Below are positions 1-9,160 of a DNA stretch of 64,000 nucleotides, one piece after another. The stretch is from the NCBI GenBank assembly GCA_046349315.1, contig JAXMCQ010000004.1:124001-188000 (forward strand), read 5' to 3'. Source of the DNA: JAEUMG01 sp046349315 (lineage in GTDB: Bacteria > Pseudomonadota > Alphaproteobacteria > Rhizobiales > Aestuariivirgaceae). Below the pieces are notes generated by a model that was not told where the DNA came from, searched no databases, and was given only the letters and a program-made list of their open reading frames with translations. Positions within the stretch are counted from its first letter, which is position 1; each line of letters begins with the position of its first letter. The position numbers and the translations under genes are program-made.

Positions 1-918
1 CGCGATTTCGAACAAATCGCCCAGGAGATCGTGCGATCTGACCCGGCAATTGCCGTGCACCTGGTCTCGCCGAAGGATACCGCGAAGGTGCTCGACGCGC
101 GGAAATGGAAGCGTCCGAGCGTTACGATGTGCATCGGACACCCGGGCAAGTTTGTCCCGCTACGAGGCCCGCTGTTTCAAAGTCAGCCCATCAAGAAACT
201 CGACCAATATGTCCGTCTCAAAAGCGCCGGTGTTGCAACGCCGCATTCGGCGCGATTTCAGTTCGGAAAGGATTACGACGAGAAGGAGTGGGGCGAGTTC
301 GTCATCCTGAAGCCGTTGCCCCTCGAGCTCACTTCAATGGGCACGCTCGTCAGACTCTATCGCACACGCCGGCTGAAGGAACTCACACCGGCCAATCTTC
401 CGGAAGGTCATTTCCTGAAAGATGCGCCGGGCATCGTCCAGACCTTTATCGACACCGGCGAATATGTGTCGAAATGGCGGGTGCTCACGCTGTTTGGAGA
501 ACCACTTTATTCAACGACATCTCGAAGCGTCGTGCCGCGGGCCGCATTGACCGCGGATGATGCGGCAATCGAGGATTCCGACATCGAGCCAAGAACGCAA
601 CGCAACCGGGCGGCCAATCCAAGCGGCGATCGACATCAGCTTGCGATCGATGAAGAGATTCTCGCCTTTGCGCGCCGCATACATGCCGTATTTCCAACGA
701 TCCCGATCCTGGGCTGCGATATCCTGCGCCGCCAATCCGATGGCGAATTATTTGCCCTCGAGGTGAATGCCGGCGGGAATGTATGGCATTTCTCATCACA
801 AATGGCGCGTTCCCACCGGGGGCAACTCGGCGGTCGCGACAAGATGCTCGAGCAGTTCGGCGCTTGGCCGACTGCGGCGCGCACCCTCATAAAGCTGGCG
901 AGACAGCACGCCAGTTGA
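1..918 (+). CDS. ATP-grasp domain protein, 5' end outside window
   Basis: The frame is open from the first base, so the gene begins upstream; a GTG at 31 is only an internal candidate start. The C-terminal part reads as an ATP-grasp fold. An EFVILKPL strand carries the likely nucleotide-binding lysine, and GCDILRR followed by LFALEVNAGGNVWHF contains the Glu and Asn that bind Mg-ATP in RimK/glutathione-synthetase-like enzymes. Such enzymes activate a carboxylate as an acyl phosphate and join it to an amine or thiol. The substrate cannot be named. It ends 15 bp before the convergent end of the permease gene at 934, so it belongs to a different transcription unit. Family confidence is moderate; specific function is unknown. 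Confidence 0.75.
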   Translation, partial: RDFEQIAQEIVRSDPAIAVHLVSPKDTAKVLDARKWKRPSVTMCIGHPGKFVPLRGPLFQSQPIKKLDQYVRLKSAGVATPHSARFQFGKDYDEKEWGEFVILKPLPLELTSMGTLVRLYRTRRLKELTPANLPEGHFLKDAPGIVQTFIDTGEYVSKWRVLTLFGEPLYSTTSRSVVPRAALTADDAAIEDSDIEPRTQRNRAANPSGDRHQLAIDEEILAFARRIHAVFPTIPILGCDILRRQSDGELFALEVNAGGNVWHFSSQMARSHRGQLGGRDKMLEQFGAWPTAARTLIKLARQHAS

Positions 919-933
919 CTTGGTTAGGCCCGG

Positions 934-1731
934 TCAGTCCCGCCGCAGGCGATTTGCGAGGATGACAAGCAGAATTCCCGGGATGAAAACAACCGTCGCA
1001 ATCGCCGGATAAAGCGGCGAGGAGCCCGTCGCGATGCCGGAGAAGATGAAAGTCGGCAGGGTGCGCGCGGAGCCGGCGAGGCTGTAGGTTAAGTAGAAAT
1101 TTCCCCAGCTCAGCAGGAAGGCGAAGATGGCGGCAGAGAAGATGCCTGGCCAAAGCAAGGGGATCGTCACGTACCGGTACATTTCCCAGGTCGAGGCGCC
1201 GCAGTCGCGGGCGGCGTCTTCAAGCGTTGCATCGAAATTATGGACCTGGACGGCAACGATCACTGTCGCGAAGGGGGTGATATAGACAATGTGGCCGATG
1301 ATGGCGGTGACAATGCCGGTGTTGAAATTGAGCGCGCGGCCGAGAACGGAGAACCAGAGAAGAAGGACTATGCCGAGAAGGAGTTGAGGGAAGGCCAATG
1401 GTGCGCCCGCCAAGAGCTGAAAGGCCTGGCGGCCGCGGAAGCGATAGCGGACGGCGGCGATCGCCGCCATGGTGCCGATAACCGTTGCGACGATCGTCGT
1501 AATGCCGGCGATCAAGGTCGAGTTCCAGAGCGCGGTGAGCGCGTTAGAATTGTGAAGGAGGTCGCCGTACCAGCGCAGTGAAACGCCTTCGAAGGGAAGC
1601 GTAAGGAAGCGGCCTTCCTGGAACGAGAAGGCAATCAGCGTGAAAATCGGGATGTAGAAGAAGATCAGGATGCCAGCGAGGCTGCCCCACAGGATGATGT
1701 CAATCGCGCGATCTTCAAGTCTGGCTATCAT
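934..1731 (-). CDS. ABC transporter permease, PotC-like
   Basis: A 265-residue inner-membrane permease with about six hydrophobic segments. The EAA loop, which docks on the ATPase, is visible as EDAARDCGAS followed by YVTIPLLWPGI. This arrangement is typical of the second permease (PotC type) of spermidine/putrescine and related importers. Its start overlaps the end of the PotB-like gene by 4 bp (ATGA), indicating translational coupling. It is the last gene of the unit binding protein, ATPase, permease, permease. The ligand is not determined by the sequence: polyamines are the reference substrate, but Rhizobiales carry many paralogues for other small cations and opine-like compounds. Confidence 0.88.
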   Translation of the reverse strand: MIARLEDRAIDIILWGSLAGILIFFYIPIFTLIAFSFQEGRFLTLPFEGVSLRWYGDLLHNSNALTALWNSTLIAGITTIVATVIGTMAAIAAVRYRFRGRQAFQLLAGAPLAFPQLLLGIVLLLWFSVLGRALNFNTGIVTAIIGHIVYITPFATVIVAVQVHNFDATLEDAARDCGASTWEMYRYVTIPLLWPGIFSAAIFAFLLSWGNFYLTYSLAGSARTLPTFIFSGIATGSSPLYPAIATVVFIPGILLVILANRLRRD

Positions 1732-2600
1732 GGCGCGAGCCCACCGCGCTTAAGCGTTAGAAGGCGCGAGAAAAGCAGGACGACAAAGACCGCCACGATC
1801 ATCAAGACAAGGGTCAGCGCGGCGCCCAAAGGCCAGTTGACGCGGGTCTCGAAAGTCTGGCGGATGAGTTCGGCCGACATGGGCGATTTGCCGCCGCCGA
1901 GCACCTTAGGCTCGAGGAACGCGCCAACGCTCAGGAGGAAGATCAGGACGCTGCCGGCCCAAATCCCGGGTTTGCAGAGGGGAAGTGTTACTTCCCAATG
2001 CGCGCGAATCTTGCCCGCGCCCGCGTCATAGGCGGCAAGTATCAAGGAGCGATCGATATTGCTGATCGAGAGATAGATGGTGAAGATTGCGAAGGCCGAC
2101 AGCGAATAGACCATGCCCAGGAGCGTGGCCCAATCGGTGTAGAGAAATGAAATCATGTCGGGCGGGAAGCCCATTTCCATCAGGAGATAGTTGGCTGCGC
2201 CATTCTTGTCGAGGAAGAGAGCCCAGCCATAGATCTTGAGCGTCGCATCGGTAATGAAAGCGAATGTGATGAGCACCTTGATTTCATTTTCAAATGCCTT
2301 GAAGCGCGTGGCGAGGCCGTAAGCGACAGGAAATGCAATGATGAGACAGATCGCGACGCAGGCGATGCCCATGAAGAGCGTATGGCCGAGGATCGTCCAG
2401 TAATGTGGCTTGGAGAAGATGTCGGTCCAGGTCCACAAATCCCAGGTCCATTGCAATTGAAAATTGCGGGTGCGCTGAAAGGTCAGGAGGAACGTCATGA
2501 CCAGGGGCGCCAGGAAGCAGGTCGTCTGGAGCAGAACAGTTGGCAATGCTTTTAGCAGCAATGCTCCGTCGTTCCAGCGCTTGATCTGCAAATCCTGCAT
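1728..2600 (-). CDS. ABC transporter permease, PotB-like
   Basis: A 290-residue inner-membrane permease. It has a long N-terminal segment with a first membrane helix (LLQTTCFLAPLVMTFLLTF), several further helices, and an EAA loop ILAAYDAGAGKIRAHWEV followed by TLPLCKPGI. That is the pattern of the PotB/first permease of polyamine-type importers. It starts 2 bp after the ATPase gene and overlaps the PotC-like gene by 4 bp, so the three are one transcript. It would form the heterodimeric translocation channel with the 934-1731 product. The substrate is inferred only from family resemblance. Confidence 0.88.
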   Translation of the reverse strand: MQDLQIKRWNDGALLLKALPTVLLQTTCFLAPLVMTFLLTFQRTRNFQLQWTWDLWTWTDIFSKPHYWTILGHTLFMGIACVAICLIIAFPVAYGLATRFKAFENEIKVLITFAFITDATLKIYGWALFLDKNGAANYLLMEMGFPPDMISFLYTDWATLLGMVYSLSAFAIFTIYLSISNIDRSLILAAYDAGAGKIRAHWEVTLPLCKPGIWAGSVLIFLLSVGAFLEPKVLGGGKSPMSAELIRQTFETRVNWPLGAALTLVLMIVAVFVVLLFSRLLTLKRGGLAP

Positions 2601-2602
2601 GG

Positions 2603-3703
2603 TCAGGTGCCAGCTGCGAAGACGTAGATATCGCTCTTGGTCCAGCCGAGCTTCACATGATCGCCAATCTGCATGGGCAGCGAGGATGTTCCCGGAATCT
2701 CGACGACGAGGTCCTGGCCGTGTTTCGAGCGGGCGCGGTACTGGATCGTGCCACCCTTGCCGAAGACCTCGGTAACGGCCGCTTCGAGCGTGCAGTCGGC
2801 CGTTTCGCCCGGGCGCAACAGCCGGAGCAATTCCGGCCGGACCATCATCAGTGCTTCACCCGGCGCGACATTGGCGGCGATCAGATTGGCGGCGACGGTC
2901 CCGGTTGGGTCGGCAATATCGGCGGATCGATAGCGGATGCCTTTCGCATCTTGCGAGAGAACGGTGATCGGCAGGAGATTGGTTTCGCCGATGAAGCCGG
3001 CAACGAAACGGTCGGCCGGGCGGTAATAGATGTCGGCTGGCGTTCCCAGCTGCAGGATGCGGCCGTCGCGCATGACGCAGATGCGATCGGCCAGCATCAT
3101 GGCCTCTTCGAGATCATGCGTGACGTGAACGAAGGTGACGCCGAGCGATCTGTGCAAGCGTTTGAGTTCCGCCTGAAGCACCTTTTTCAGCTTGACGTCG
3201 AGCGCCGAGAGCGGTTCGTCGAGCAGGAGCAATTCGGGCGACGATACCATCGAGCGGGCGAGTGCGACGCGCTGCTGCTCGCCGCCAGAGAGTTCGCGCG
3301 GATAGCGCGAGAGATATTCGGGCTTGAGCTGCATCAGCGTGATCATCTCGCTGACGCGGCTCGCGATCATCTCCGGCGCCATCTTGCGCAGCTTCAATGG
3401 GAAGCCGATATTCTCCGCAACCGTCATATGTGGAAACAAGGCGAGCTTCTGGAACACCATGCTGGTCGGACGCTTGGCCGCCGGGACACCGGCCATATCC
3501 TTGCCGGCGATCTCGATACGGCCCGATGTCGGATCCTCGAAGCCCGCGACCTGCTTCAGCAGGGTTGTCTTGCCGCATCCCGATGGCCCGACAAGGGCGA
3601 CGAATTCACCCTTCTCGACGCTGAGCGAAACGCCTTTCAGCGCTTCATAGCGGCCATAGGTCTTGGTGACGTCGTGGACCTGGAGGATTGCGCCTGATGG
3701 CAT
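2603..3703 (-). CDS. ABC transporter ATP-binding protein, PotA-like
   Basis: A 366-residue ATPase of the PotA/CysA/MalK class. Walker A is GPSGCGKTT at residues 39-47, the ABC signature LSGGEQQ at 138-144, and Walker B LLLLDEP at 158-164, followed by SALD and the switch histidine in VTHD. The C-terminal hundred or so residues form the TOBE regulatory domain expected in importers with a binding protein. It powers uptake through the two adjacent permeases. It lies about 50 bp downstream of the binding-protein gene, across a strong hairpin, which may set the ATPase at a lower level than the binding protein. Confidence 0.92.
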   Translation of the reverse strand: MPSGAILQVHDVTKTYGRYEALKGVSLSVEKGEFVALVGPSGCGKTTLLKQVAGFEDPTSGRIEIAGKDMAGVPAAKRPTSMVFQKLALFPHMTVAENIGFPLKLRKMAPEMIASRVSEMITLMQLKPEYLSRYPRELSGGEQQRVALARSMVSSPELLLLDEPLSALDVKLKKVLQAELKRLHRSLGVTFVHVTHDLEEAMMLADRICVMRDGRILQLGTPADIYYRPADRFVAGFIGETNLLPITVLSQDAKGIRYRSADIADPTGTVAANLIAANVAPGEALMMVRPELLRLLRPGETADCTLEAAVTEVFGKGGTIQYRARSKHGQDLVVEIPGTSSLPMQIGDHVKLGWTKSDIYVFAAGT

Positions 3704-3721
3704 GATGGATCGATCGGAGCG

Positions 3722-3744
3722 GGAGCGCGGTCAGGCCGCGCTCC
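3722..3744 (-). other. Intercistronic hairpin after the PotD-like gene
   Basis: A perfect 9-bp GC-rich stem (GGAGCGCGG with CCGCGCTCC) around a 5-base loop sits between the binding-protein stop and the ATPase start. No T-run follows on the minus strand, so it looks more like a 3'-end stabilising or attenuating structure than a complete terminator. Similar hairpins follow two other binding-protein genes in this window. Confidence 0.65.
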
Positions 3745-3757
3745 ACTTCCCGGTTTG

Positions 3758-4942
3758 TTACTGCGCCGCTGCCAGTTCTTCCTGCCAGATGGCAAGCATC
3801 TCGTCGATATTCGGCGCAATGCGGTGCATCTGGGAATTGTCCCAGGCGTGCCACATGTAGTCGGTTTGCAGAATGTCGCGCTCTTCCGGCGTGTAGAGCT
3901 CTTCGACCGCCTTGTTGGTCACGACATTGCAGGTCGTATCGAGAAGCGAAAGGATGTGGCCTGATTCCTTCGAGACCACATGCTTGAGAAGCTTCTGTGA
4001 CAGATCGGGCTGATCGGTGTCCTTGAGGATCGCAGTCGCCTCAACCCAGATGATGCCCTGCTTCAGGCCGTTCTTGGGCTCGGGAACAATCGCCATGATG
4101 TTCTTGTGGCCCTGCTTGCGCACAGCCGAGGTGAGGTATGAGCCGGCACCAATGCAGCCCAATAGCGACCCGTCGAGCAAGCCCTTCTGAGCCTGCGTCA
4201 GGTCTGCGACCAGGGTGCGTGTATTCTTGAACATGGCGCGCAGAACCTTGCGCACTTCCTCAAGCGCGTTCTGATCGAGTTCCTCGTAAGGATTGATGCC
4301 AGCATAAAGCGCCATGGGCAGGATCGGCCAATCGCCCCAATCCATGACGCAGATCTTGCCCTTGTTGGCCTCATCGAAGACCGGGTCATAGGTCTTCCAC
4401 TGCTCGGGCTTGGTGATATCGGTGTTAAGGCAGGGGCCGACCCAGCCCCAACGCGTCGCCACACCGATTGTCTTGCCCTCATTCAGCAAGGGCTCGAAGG
4501 GCGGCTTGAACTGGTCGTAGAAGGTTGCGTAGACATCGGCGTAGTTATCCGGATTGAGCTCCATGGCGAGGCCGGCTGGACCCATGCGGGTGATCCAGGG
4601 CATGTCGCTCGAGACGATGTCGACTTCGCGCGACGCGCCGGCCTGAAGCTTCGCAAAGCCGCCGGGGCTGTCGACGATCAGGTCGAACCCGATATCGACA
4701 TCGTTGGCTTTCTTGAAGGGGTCAATGATGCGCGGATCATTGTAACCCTCCCAGCACATATAGGTCATTTGCGCGGCGGCCTGGGACGGGCGCGACGACA
4801 ATGTGCCCATTGCCAAGCCGACCGAAGCGGCGGCCACGCCTTTCAAAACGCGGCGGCGTGCGAGGCCGGCATCATCCAGGCCGGCTGCTGCAATCTGGCG
4901 TTGATAGAATTTGGGTAGATCATTGTACCAAGGCTTCGTCAT
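3758..4942 (-). CDS. Periplasmic substrate-binding protein, PotD-like
   Basis: A 394-residue extracellular binding protein of the PotD/PotF class. It has a twin-arginine-type signal (ARRRVLKG followed by a small hydrophobic stretch to about residue 56, ending SQAA), which suggests export in the folded state by the Tat route; this is unusual for the classic PotD but common in alphaproteobacterial paralogues. The mature part opens with MTYMCWEGYND, the characteristic first strand. The start is supported by GGGAGG a few bases upstream. It delivers the ligand to the two permeases encoded downstream. A polyamine or other small cationic ligand is a guess from family. Confidence 0.9.
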   Translation of the reverse strand: MTKPWYNDLPKFYQRQIAAAGLDDAGLARRRVLKGVAAASVGLAMGTLSSRPSQAAAQMTYMCWEGYNDPRIIDPFKKANDVDIGFDLIVDSPGGFAKLQAGASREVDIVSSDMPWITRMGPAGLAMELNPDNYADVYATFYDQFKPPFEPLLNEGKTIGVATRWGWVGPCLNTDITKPEQWKTYDPVFDEANKGKICVMDWGDWPILPMALYAGINPYEELDQNALEEVRKVLRAMFKNTRTLVADLTQAQKGLLDGSLLGCIGAGSYLTSAVRKQGHKNIMAIVPEPKNGLKQGIIWVEATAILKDTDQPDLSQKLLKHVVSKESGHILSLLDTTCNVVTNKAVEELYTPEERDILQTDYMWHAWDNSQMHRIAPNIDEMLAIWQEELAAAQ

Positions 4943-5040
4943 TCAATCCTCCCGGGTTTTCTTGTTAAGTGTCGGCGAGACTAGATGAATTGGCAATGGG
5001 CCCGCAAGCATGGGCCTCGGACTGCGCAGGGCGCGTAACG

Positions 5041-6921
5041 TCAGCGGTAGCCTTGGGCCTGAAGCTTGAACAATTCGGCGTAGCGGCCGCCCTGGGCCAG
5101 CATTTCGTCATGGGTGCCGATGGCTTCGATCTCGCCTTGGTTGAGCACAAGAATGCGGTCCGCCATGCGCACGCTTGAGAAACGGTGAGAGATCAGCACC
5201 GCCGTCCTGCCGATGCTCAATTCCTTGAAACGGGTAAAGACTTCGAACTCGGCACGCGCATCAAGCGCGGCCGTCGGCTCGTCCAGGATCAGCAATTGCG
5301 AATCGCGCATATAGGCGCGGGCGATGGCGATTTTTTGCCACTCGCCTCCGGATAGCTCCACGCCTTTGCGGAAGCGTTTGCCGAGTATCTGGTCATAGCG
5401 ATCAGGCAGGCGTTCGATGACACCATCGGCAAGGCTGCGGCGGGCGGCATCGGCAATGCGATCACGATTGGTGAGCTGATCGATGCGGCCGACCGCGATG
5501 TTTTCTGCCGCGGTAAAGTGATAGCGCGCGAAATCCTGGAAGATGACGCCAATATTGTTGCGCAAATCATCAAGCGCATAGTCCTTCAGGTCTACGCCAT
5601 CGAGAAGTATCCTTCCTTCGGTCGGGTCGTAAAGCCGTGCCAAAAGCTTGACGATCGTCGTCTTGCCAGCGCCGTTCTCGCCGACAAGGGCAAGAACCTC
5701 ACCGGCCTTCAGCATAAAATCGAGATGCCTTACCGCCCAGCGCTCGGCCTCTGGATATTTGAATCCGACATTCTCGAATCGAAAGCCCTGCGTGATGGGA
5801 GCAGGGAAGGCACGCGGCTGGGCGGGCGACGCAATGCGCGGCCTGATCGCGAAAAATGAAAAGAGATCGTCGAGATAGAGCGCCTGGCCGGCGACGGTCG
5901 AGAAGCCTACCAACAGGTCCTCCAAAAGATTGCGCAATCGCCGGAACGAGCCCGCAAGAAAGGTGAGATCGCCAATGGTGAAATCGCCGCGGATCGTCCG
6001 CCAGGCGATATAGGCATAGGCACCATAATAGCCGAGGGTGCCGAGCGCGGAGAGCAAGCTTCCCCACATAGCGTGGTTTATGGCGAGTTCCCGATTGGCG
6101 ACATAGAAGCCGTCGGCGAGCCGGCGATAGCGTTCAATGAGAAAATCGCTGAGACCGAAAATCTTGGTCTCTTTCGCTGTCTCGGGATTGGTGCCGGTCT
6201 GGCGGATATATTCAAGTTCGCGCCGCTCCGGCGTCCACATGAAGTTCAGCGAATAACTCAGGGCGTTGAAATGTGCCTCGCCGATGAAAGCGGGGACCAG
6301 TGCGATCAACAGGAGCAAGATGAGCCAAGGCGCGAAGAGCCAGAGGCCGGCTGCAAAGCTCAATACTGTAATCACATCCTGGGCCTGGCCGAACATCTGG
6401 CTGAGCAAGGTCATGCGGCCCATGGTGAGTCGACGGGCGCGATCCAATCGATCTTGCAACTCGCTGTCTTCAAAATCTTCGAGATCGAGCGTCGCGGCAT
6501 GCTCCATCAAGCGCACGCTGGCATCGGCATTGAACCGATCCGACAGGAGAGAATCGACAAGTGCGACGATGCGGCCGAAGACGTCCGCCGCGATGGCAAG
6601 CGAGAATTCAAGGGCAAGCAGCAGGATAAGATGGGTCAGTTCGCCGCTCGCGAACCACTCTCCGAGTGTCGGGTAGTGGTGCGACAGGCCGACCAGCCGG
6701 AGCGCCTCGTCGATGATGAGCTTACCGACGTAAAGTGTCGCGACCGGAAGCAGGGCGCGGGCGAGTCTCAGCGCTACGGCCGTCGCGGTCAGGCTCGGAC
6801 TCGTAGCCCAGACTTGCTTGAAGAACGGCCAGAGATTGCGCAATGCGCCCAAGCGATCGCGCAGGCTCTGGCTGGTGACGGGCGGCGAACTCTTGGAGGC
6901 GTAAGGGTCGATCTTGGCCAT
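5041..6921 (-). CDS. ABC exporter, fused membrane and ATPase domains
   Basis: A 626-residue half-transporter. An N-terminal membrane domain of about six helices (residues 35-345) is followed by an ATPase domain with Walker A GENGAGKTT at 414-422, signature LSGGEWQ at 523-529 and Walker B LLILDEPT at 543-550. It would act as a homodimer exporting a lipid, peptide or drug-like compound. The signature deviates from the usual LSGGQ (Glu-Trp for Gln), as seen in some subfamilies. The start follows about 360 bp of repeat-rich intergenic DNA. It is 98 bp upstream of the binding-protein gene on the same strand, so cotranscription is possible but a functional link is not evident. Confidence 0.88.
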   Translation of the reverse strand: MAKIDPYASKSSPPVTSQSLRDRLGALRNLWPFFKQVWATSPSLTATAVALRLARALLPVATLYVGKLIIDEALRLVGLSHHYPTLGEWFASGELTHLILLLALEFSLAIAADVFGRIVALVDSLLSDRFNADASVRLMEHAATLDLEDFEDSELQDRLDRARRLTMGRMTLLSQMFGQAQDVITVLSFAAGLWLFAPWLILLLLIALVPAFIGEAHFNALSYSLNFMWTPERRELEYIRQTGTNPETAKETKIFGLSDFLIERYRRLADGFYVANRELAINHAMWGSLLSALGTLGYYGAYAYIAWRTIRGDFTIGDLTFLAGSFRRLRNLLEDLLVGFSTVAGQALYLDDLFSFFAIRPRIASPAQPRAFPAPITQGFRFENVGFKYPEAERWAVRHLDFMLKAGEVLALVGENGAGKTTIVKLLARLYDPTEGRILLDGVDLKDYALDDLRNNIGVIFQDFARYHFTAAENIAVGRIDQLTNRDRIADAARRSLADGVIERLPDRYDQILGKRFRKGVELSGGEWQKIAIARAYMRDSQLLILDEPTAALDARAEFEVFTRFKELSIGRTAVLISHRFSSVRMADRILVLNQGEIEAIGTHDEMLAQGGRYAELFKLQAQGYR

Positions 6922-7026
6922 GATCGGCTCTGCTGCGGCGAGAAAGGGGCCGCATCATGGCCTAAAGCAAGATAGCTCGAAGTCGGCTCAGTTTATGATC
7001 CTCACGGTGATGCGCCCGCGGGGGCG

Positions 7027-7234
7027 GGCCTCATGGTTCAAGGTCGGATTCGCCGCGACCTCACCATGAGGCCGTCACAATGCGCCTCGCAGCGAGTTCC
7101 TCTCCCGCTTGCGGGAGAGGAAAGGGACCCATTGCGCAGCAATGGGAAAGGTGAGGGGATCGACGGCCTACCCCCTCATCTACCCACGTCGCTCACGCGA
7201 CGCGGGGCCCTTCTTCTCCCGCAGGCGGGAGAAG
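7027..7234. repeat. Composite palindromic intergenic repeat, copy 1
   Basis: This fills most of the 366-bp gap 6922-7287, which contains no credible gene. Four perfect hairpins follow one another: an 11-bp stem 7027-7037/7063-7073 with an inner 6-bp stem 7041-7046/7056-7061; a 10-bp stem 7099-7108/7111-7120 (CCTCTCCCGC arm); an 8-bp stem 7128-7135/7139-7146 (CCCATTGC arm); and a 10-bp stem 7213-7222/7225-7234 (CTTCTCCCGC arm). GGTGAGGGG and CCCCCTCATC lie between the last two. The same order of modules recurs at 9161-9312. Confidence 0.75.
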
Positions 7235-7287
7235 ACGATCACGCGCTTAACAACATCTGTACACGGATAAATATATCGCGCACTGTC

Positions 7288-8043
7288 CTAAGACATGTCG
7301 TCGCGCGGCGGGTTGCCGAGGCGCGCGAGCCAGTCGCAGTCTTTGAGGATCTGGTCGACCTCGTGGATGTTCCGCTGGCGGTATCCGGGAGGCCGCCCGG
7401 AGCGCAATGGGCCTGAGCGCTCAGGGCGGCGCTCGTCGAAGGGACGGGCGTCCCAGCGGGCAAGCCGCATGGCGTGGCGCGGAATGTCCTGAACCGCGTC
7501 CAAAATGGCGATGAGCCGGCGGACCAGGTGCCTGGCACTGACCATGCCGTCATCGACCTTCGCTTCGACAACCGGCGCCGCCGATGGGGTAGGAACTTGC
7601 GGCCGGCCGAATTCGCGCATCATCCGCTCCCAGGGAGAGAGCGGATCACCGAGGACACGGATGCGCGGCTCAGGGCCACGGAGCTTCTTCTTGAACCGGC
7701 GGCCCTGGCGCCTGAGCGCATCGAAGAGGCTGAATAAGGGCCGGCGCTTGCGCTCAGGCTTGGCTTCAGCTTCGGCCTTGGTCTTGTCTGCGCTGGACGT
7801 CTTTGGCTTCCCCGAAGCCGGACGCCGGGGCTTATGCTCGAGCACAATGTCACGCGCCGCGGCGACAATGAGCCGTCTGACGGCTGATTCCGCCGACCGC
7901 AATATCTGGAGCACGGAACGGTGGAGCGGCCTCGCTATGCGCTCGACGGTGCCACCCTCAGTCAGCCCGATCTCGGCAAACAGCGCCAAGACGACGCCCA
8001 AGAGCGGTACGCGTTTGCTTTCGATGGCCAATTCCCAGTTCAT
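7288..8043 (-). CDS. Hypothetical basic protein
   Basis: A 251-residue protein I cannot assign to a known function. The N-terminal 60 residues are mostly helical with no clear membrane span. The middle (about 70-125) is very rich in Lys, Arg, Ala and Pro and is probably disordered. The C-terminal third contains a helical stretch (RHLVRRLIAILDAVQDIPRH) and a conserved-looking tail, IHEVDQILKDCDWLARLGN. No signal peptide is seen. It stands alone between two repeat regions. Clean coding character on this strand and the ordered tail support a real gene. The high charge suggests an intracellular, possibly nucleic-acid or membrane-surface associated protein, which is only inference. Confidence 0.65.
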   Translation of the reverse strand: MNWELAIESKRVPLLGVVLALFAEIGLTEGGTVERIARPLHRSVLQILRSAESAVRRLIVAAARDIVLEHKPRRPASGKPKTSSADKTKAEAEAKPERKRRPLFSLFDALRRQGRRFKKKLRGPEPRIRVLGDPLSPWERMMREFGRPQVPTPSAAPVVEAKVDDGMVSARHLVRRLIAILDAVQDIPRHAMRLARWDARPFDERRPERSGPLRSGRPPGYRQRNIHEVDQILKDCDWLARLGNPPRDDMS

Positions 8044-8124
8044 TCCCGCTCAATAGAACAGAAGCGGAACTTTGTAAAGCGTTATTTTCGTCCCCCGCCC
8101 TTCTTTTCCCTTCTCCCCTCCTAT

Positions 8125-8221
8125 CGTCATCCCGGCGCAAGCCGGGACCCATGTTTCAGCGAGACAGCCCTGCGACAGTCTTCACGCGGAGAGTTGGGTC
8201 CCGGCTTGCGCCGGGATGACG
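8125..8221. repeat. Perfect 27-bp inverted repeat
   Basis: Arms 8125-8151 and 8195-8221 are exact reverse complements over 27 bases, with a 43-base centre. Each arm is itself partly palindromic around CCCGGCGCAAGCCGGG. Repeats of this type are scattered between genes in many alphaproteobacteria. It lies just beyond the 3' end of the SMP-30 gene at 8264 and could form the end structure of that long operon. Confidence 0.85.
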
Positions 8222-8263
8222 GTGGTCGTGATACGCTCCACGGGCCTTTGACCAGATTGCGCA

Positions 8264-9142
8264 TCAGGCGCCGAAGCGCGGCTCCGGGACGCCCTTGATG
8301 CCGAGGTCGTGAATGGCGAACAGACTCCCGCGCAAGACGCCGTCGCCCGGGAAGCGCGGCAAGGGCGGCTTGGCCATCGATGTGACGAAGAGGATATCAA
8401 GGTTCGGACCGCCAAAATTGACGGACGTCCCCTTCTTCACCGGCATGTCGATGACCTTGTCGACCTTGCCATCCGGCGTGTAGCGGATGATCTTTCCGTC
8501 ATAGACCTGGGCGTTCCAGAGGTAGCCTTCGGAATCGACGGTCGAGCCGTCGGCGGCACCGCCCTTGGAGGTGTCGAGCTTGACGAAGGTGCGGCGGTTC
8601 TTCACGCCGCCGGTGTTGATGTCATAGTCATAGGCCCAGATTTCTCCCGACCAGCTATCGGCGAAGTAGAAGATCTTGTCGTCCGGACTCCAGCAGGGAC
8701 CGTTCGAAACGATGATAGTGGAATCGAGCTTGGTGACCTTGAAGTCGGGATCGAGTCGATACAAGGCGCCATTCGGGCCTTCCTCCATCGTATCCATGGA
8801 GCCTGCGACGAAACGGCCGCGGCGGTCGACCTTGCCGTCATTGATGCGGTTGTTGGGTTTGTCGGGCTCGGGATCGTGGATCAAGGTGCACTCGCCGGTC
8901 TTGAAGTCGAGCGCATGGAAGCCATTGGCGAGCGAGCAAATGGCGCCATTGCCGTCCTTGCGGATGGCGATCGAGCCGATCTTGGCGGGGACATCCCAGG
9001 CACGGACTTCGCGGCCGTCATGGGTGGCGCGATAGACGACCCCGCCAAAACTGTCGATCCAGAAGAGGCGTTCCAGGCCCACATCCCACAAGGGGCCTTC
9101 GCCGAGGATCGTCTTGACGTCGACAACAACTTCGATCCGCAT
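8264..9142 (-). CDS. SMP-30/gluconolactonase family protein
   Basis: A 292-residue six-bladed beta-propeller of the SMP-30/regucalcin/gluconolactonase family, which hydrolyses sugar-acid lactones using one divalent metal. The expected ligand regions are present: the N-terminal Glu in GEGPLWD, the Asn/Asp region RINDGKVDRRGRF, and SNGPCWSPD with the following FADS. No signal peptide, so cytoplasmic. The ATG has a strong AGGAGG behind it. It is paralogous to the neighbour at 9324 and separated from it by a palindromic repeat, so it is probably the last gene of the operon beginning at 17693. Substrate is likely a lactone derived from the imported sugar. Confidence 0.88.
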   Translation of the reverse strand: MRIEVVVDVKTILGEGPLWDVGLERLFWIDSFGGVVYRATHDGREVRAWDVPAKIGSIAIRKDGNGAICSLANGFHALDFKTGECTLIHDPEPDKPNNRINDGKVDRRGRFVAGSMDTMEEGPNGALYRLDPDFKVTKLDSTIIVSNGPCWSPDDKIFYFADSWSGEIWAYDYDINTGGVKNRRTFVKLDTSKGGAADGSTVDSEGYLWNAQVYDGKIIRYTPDGKVDKVIDMPVKKGTSVNFGGPNLDILFVTSMAKPPLPRFPGDGVLRGSLFAIHDLGIKGVPEPRFGA

Positions 9143-9160
9143 ATGTATCCTCCTCCTGTT

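Noticed and set aside
2657..3697. 346-codon frame antisense to the PotA-like gene
   Set aside because: The opposite strand holds a complete ATPase with all motifs; long antisense frames are common in GC-rich DNA.
7085..7234. Short palindromes as a CRISPR array
   Set aside because: The units are hairpins of different sequence without equal direct repeats or spacers, and no cas genes are present.
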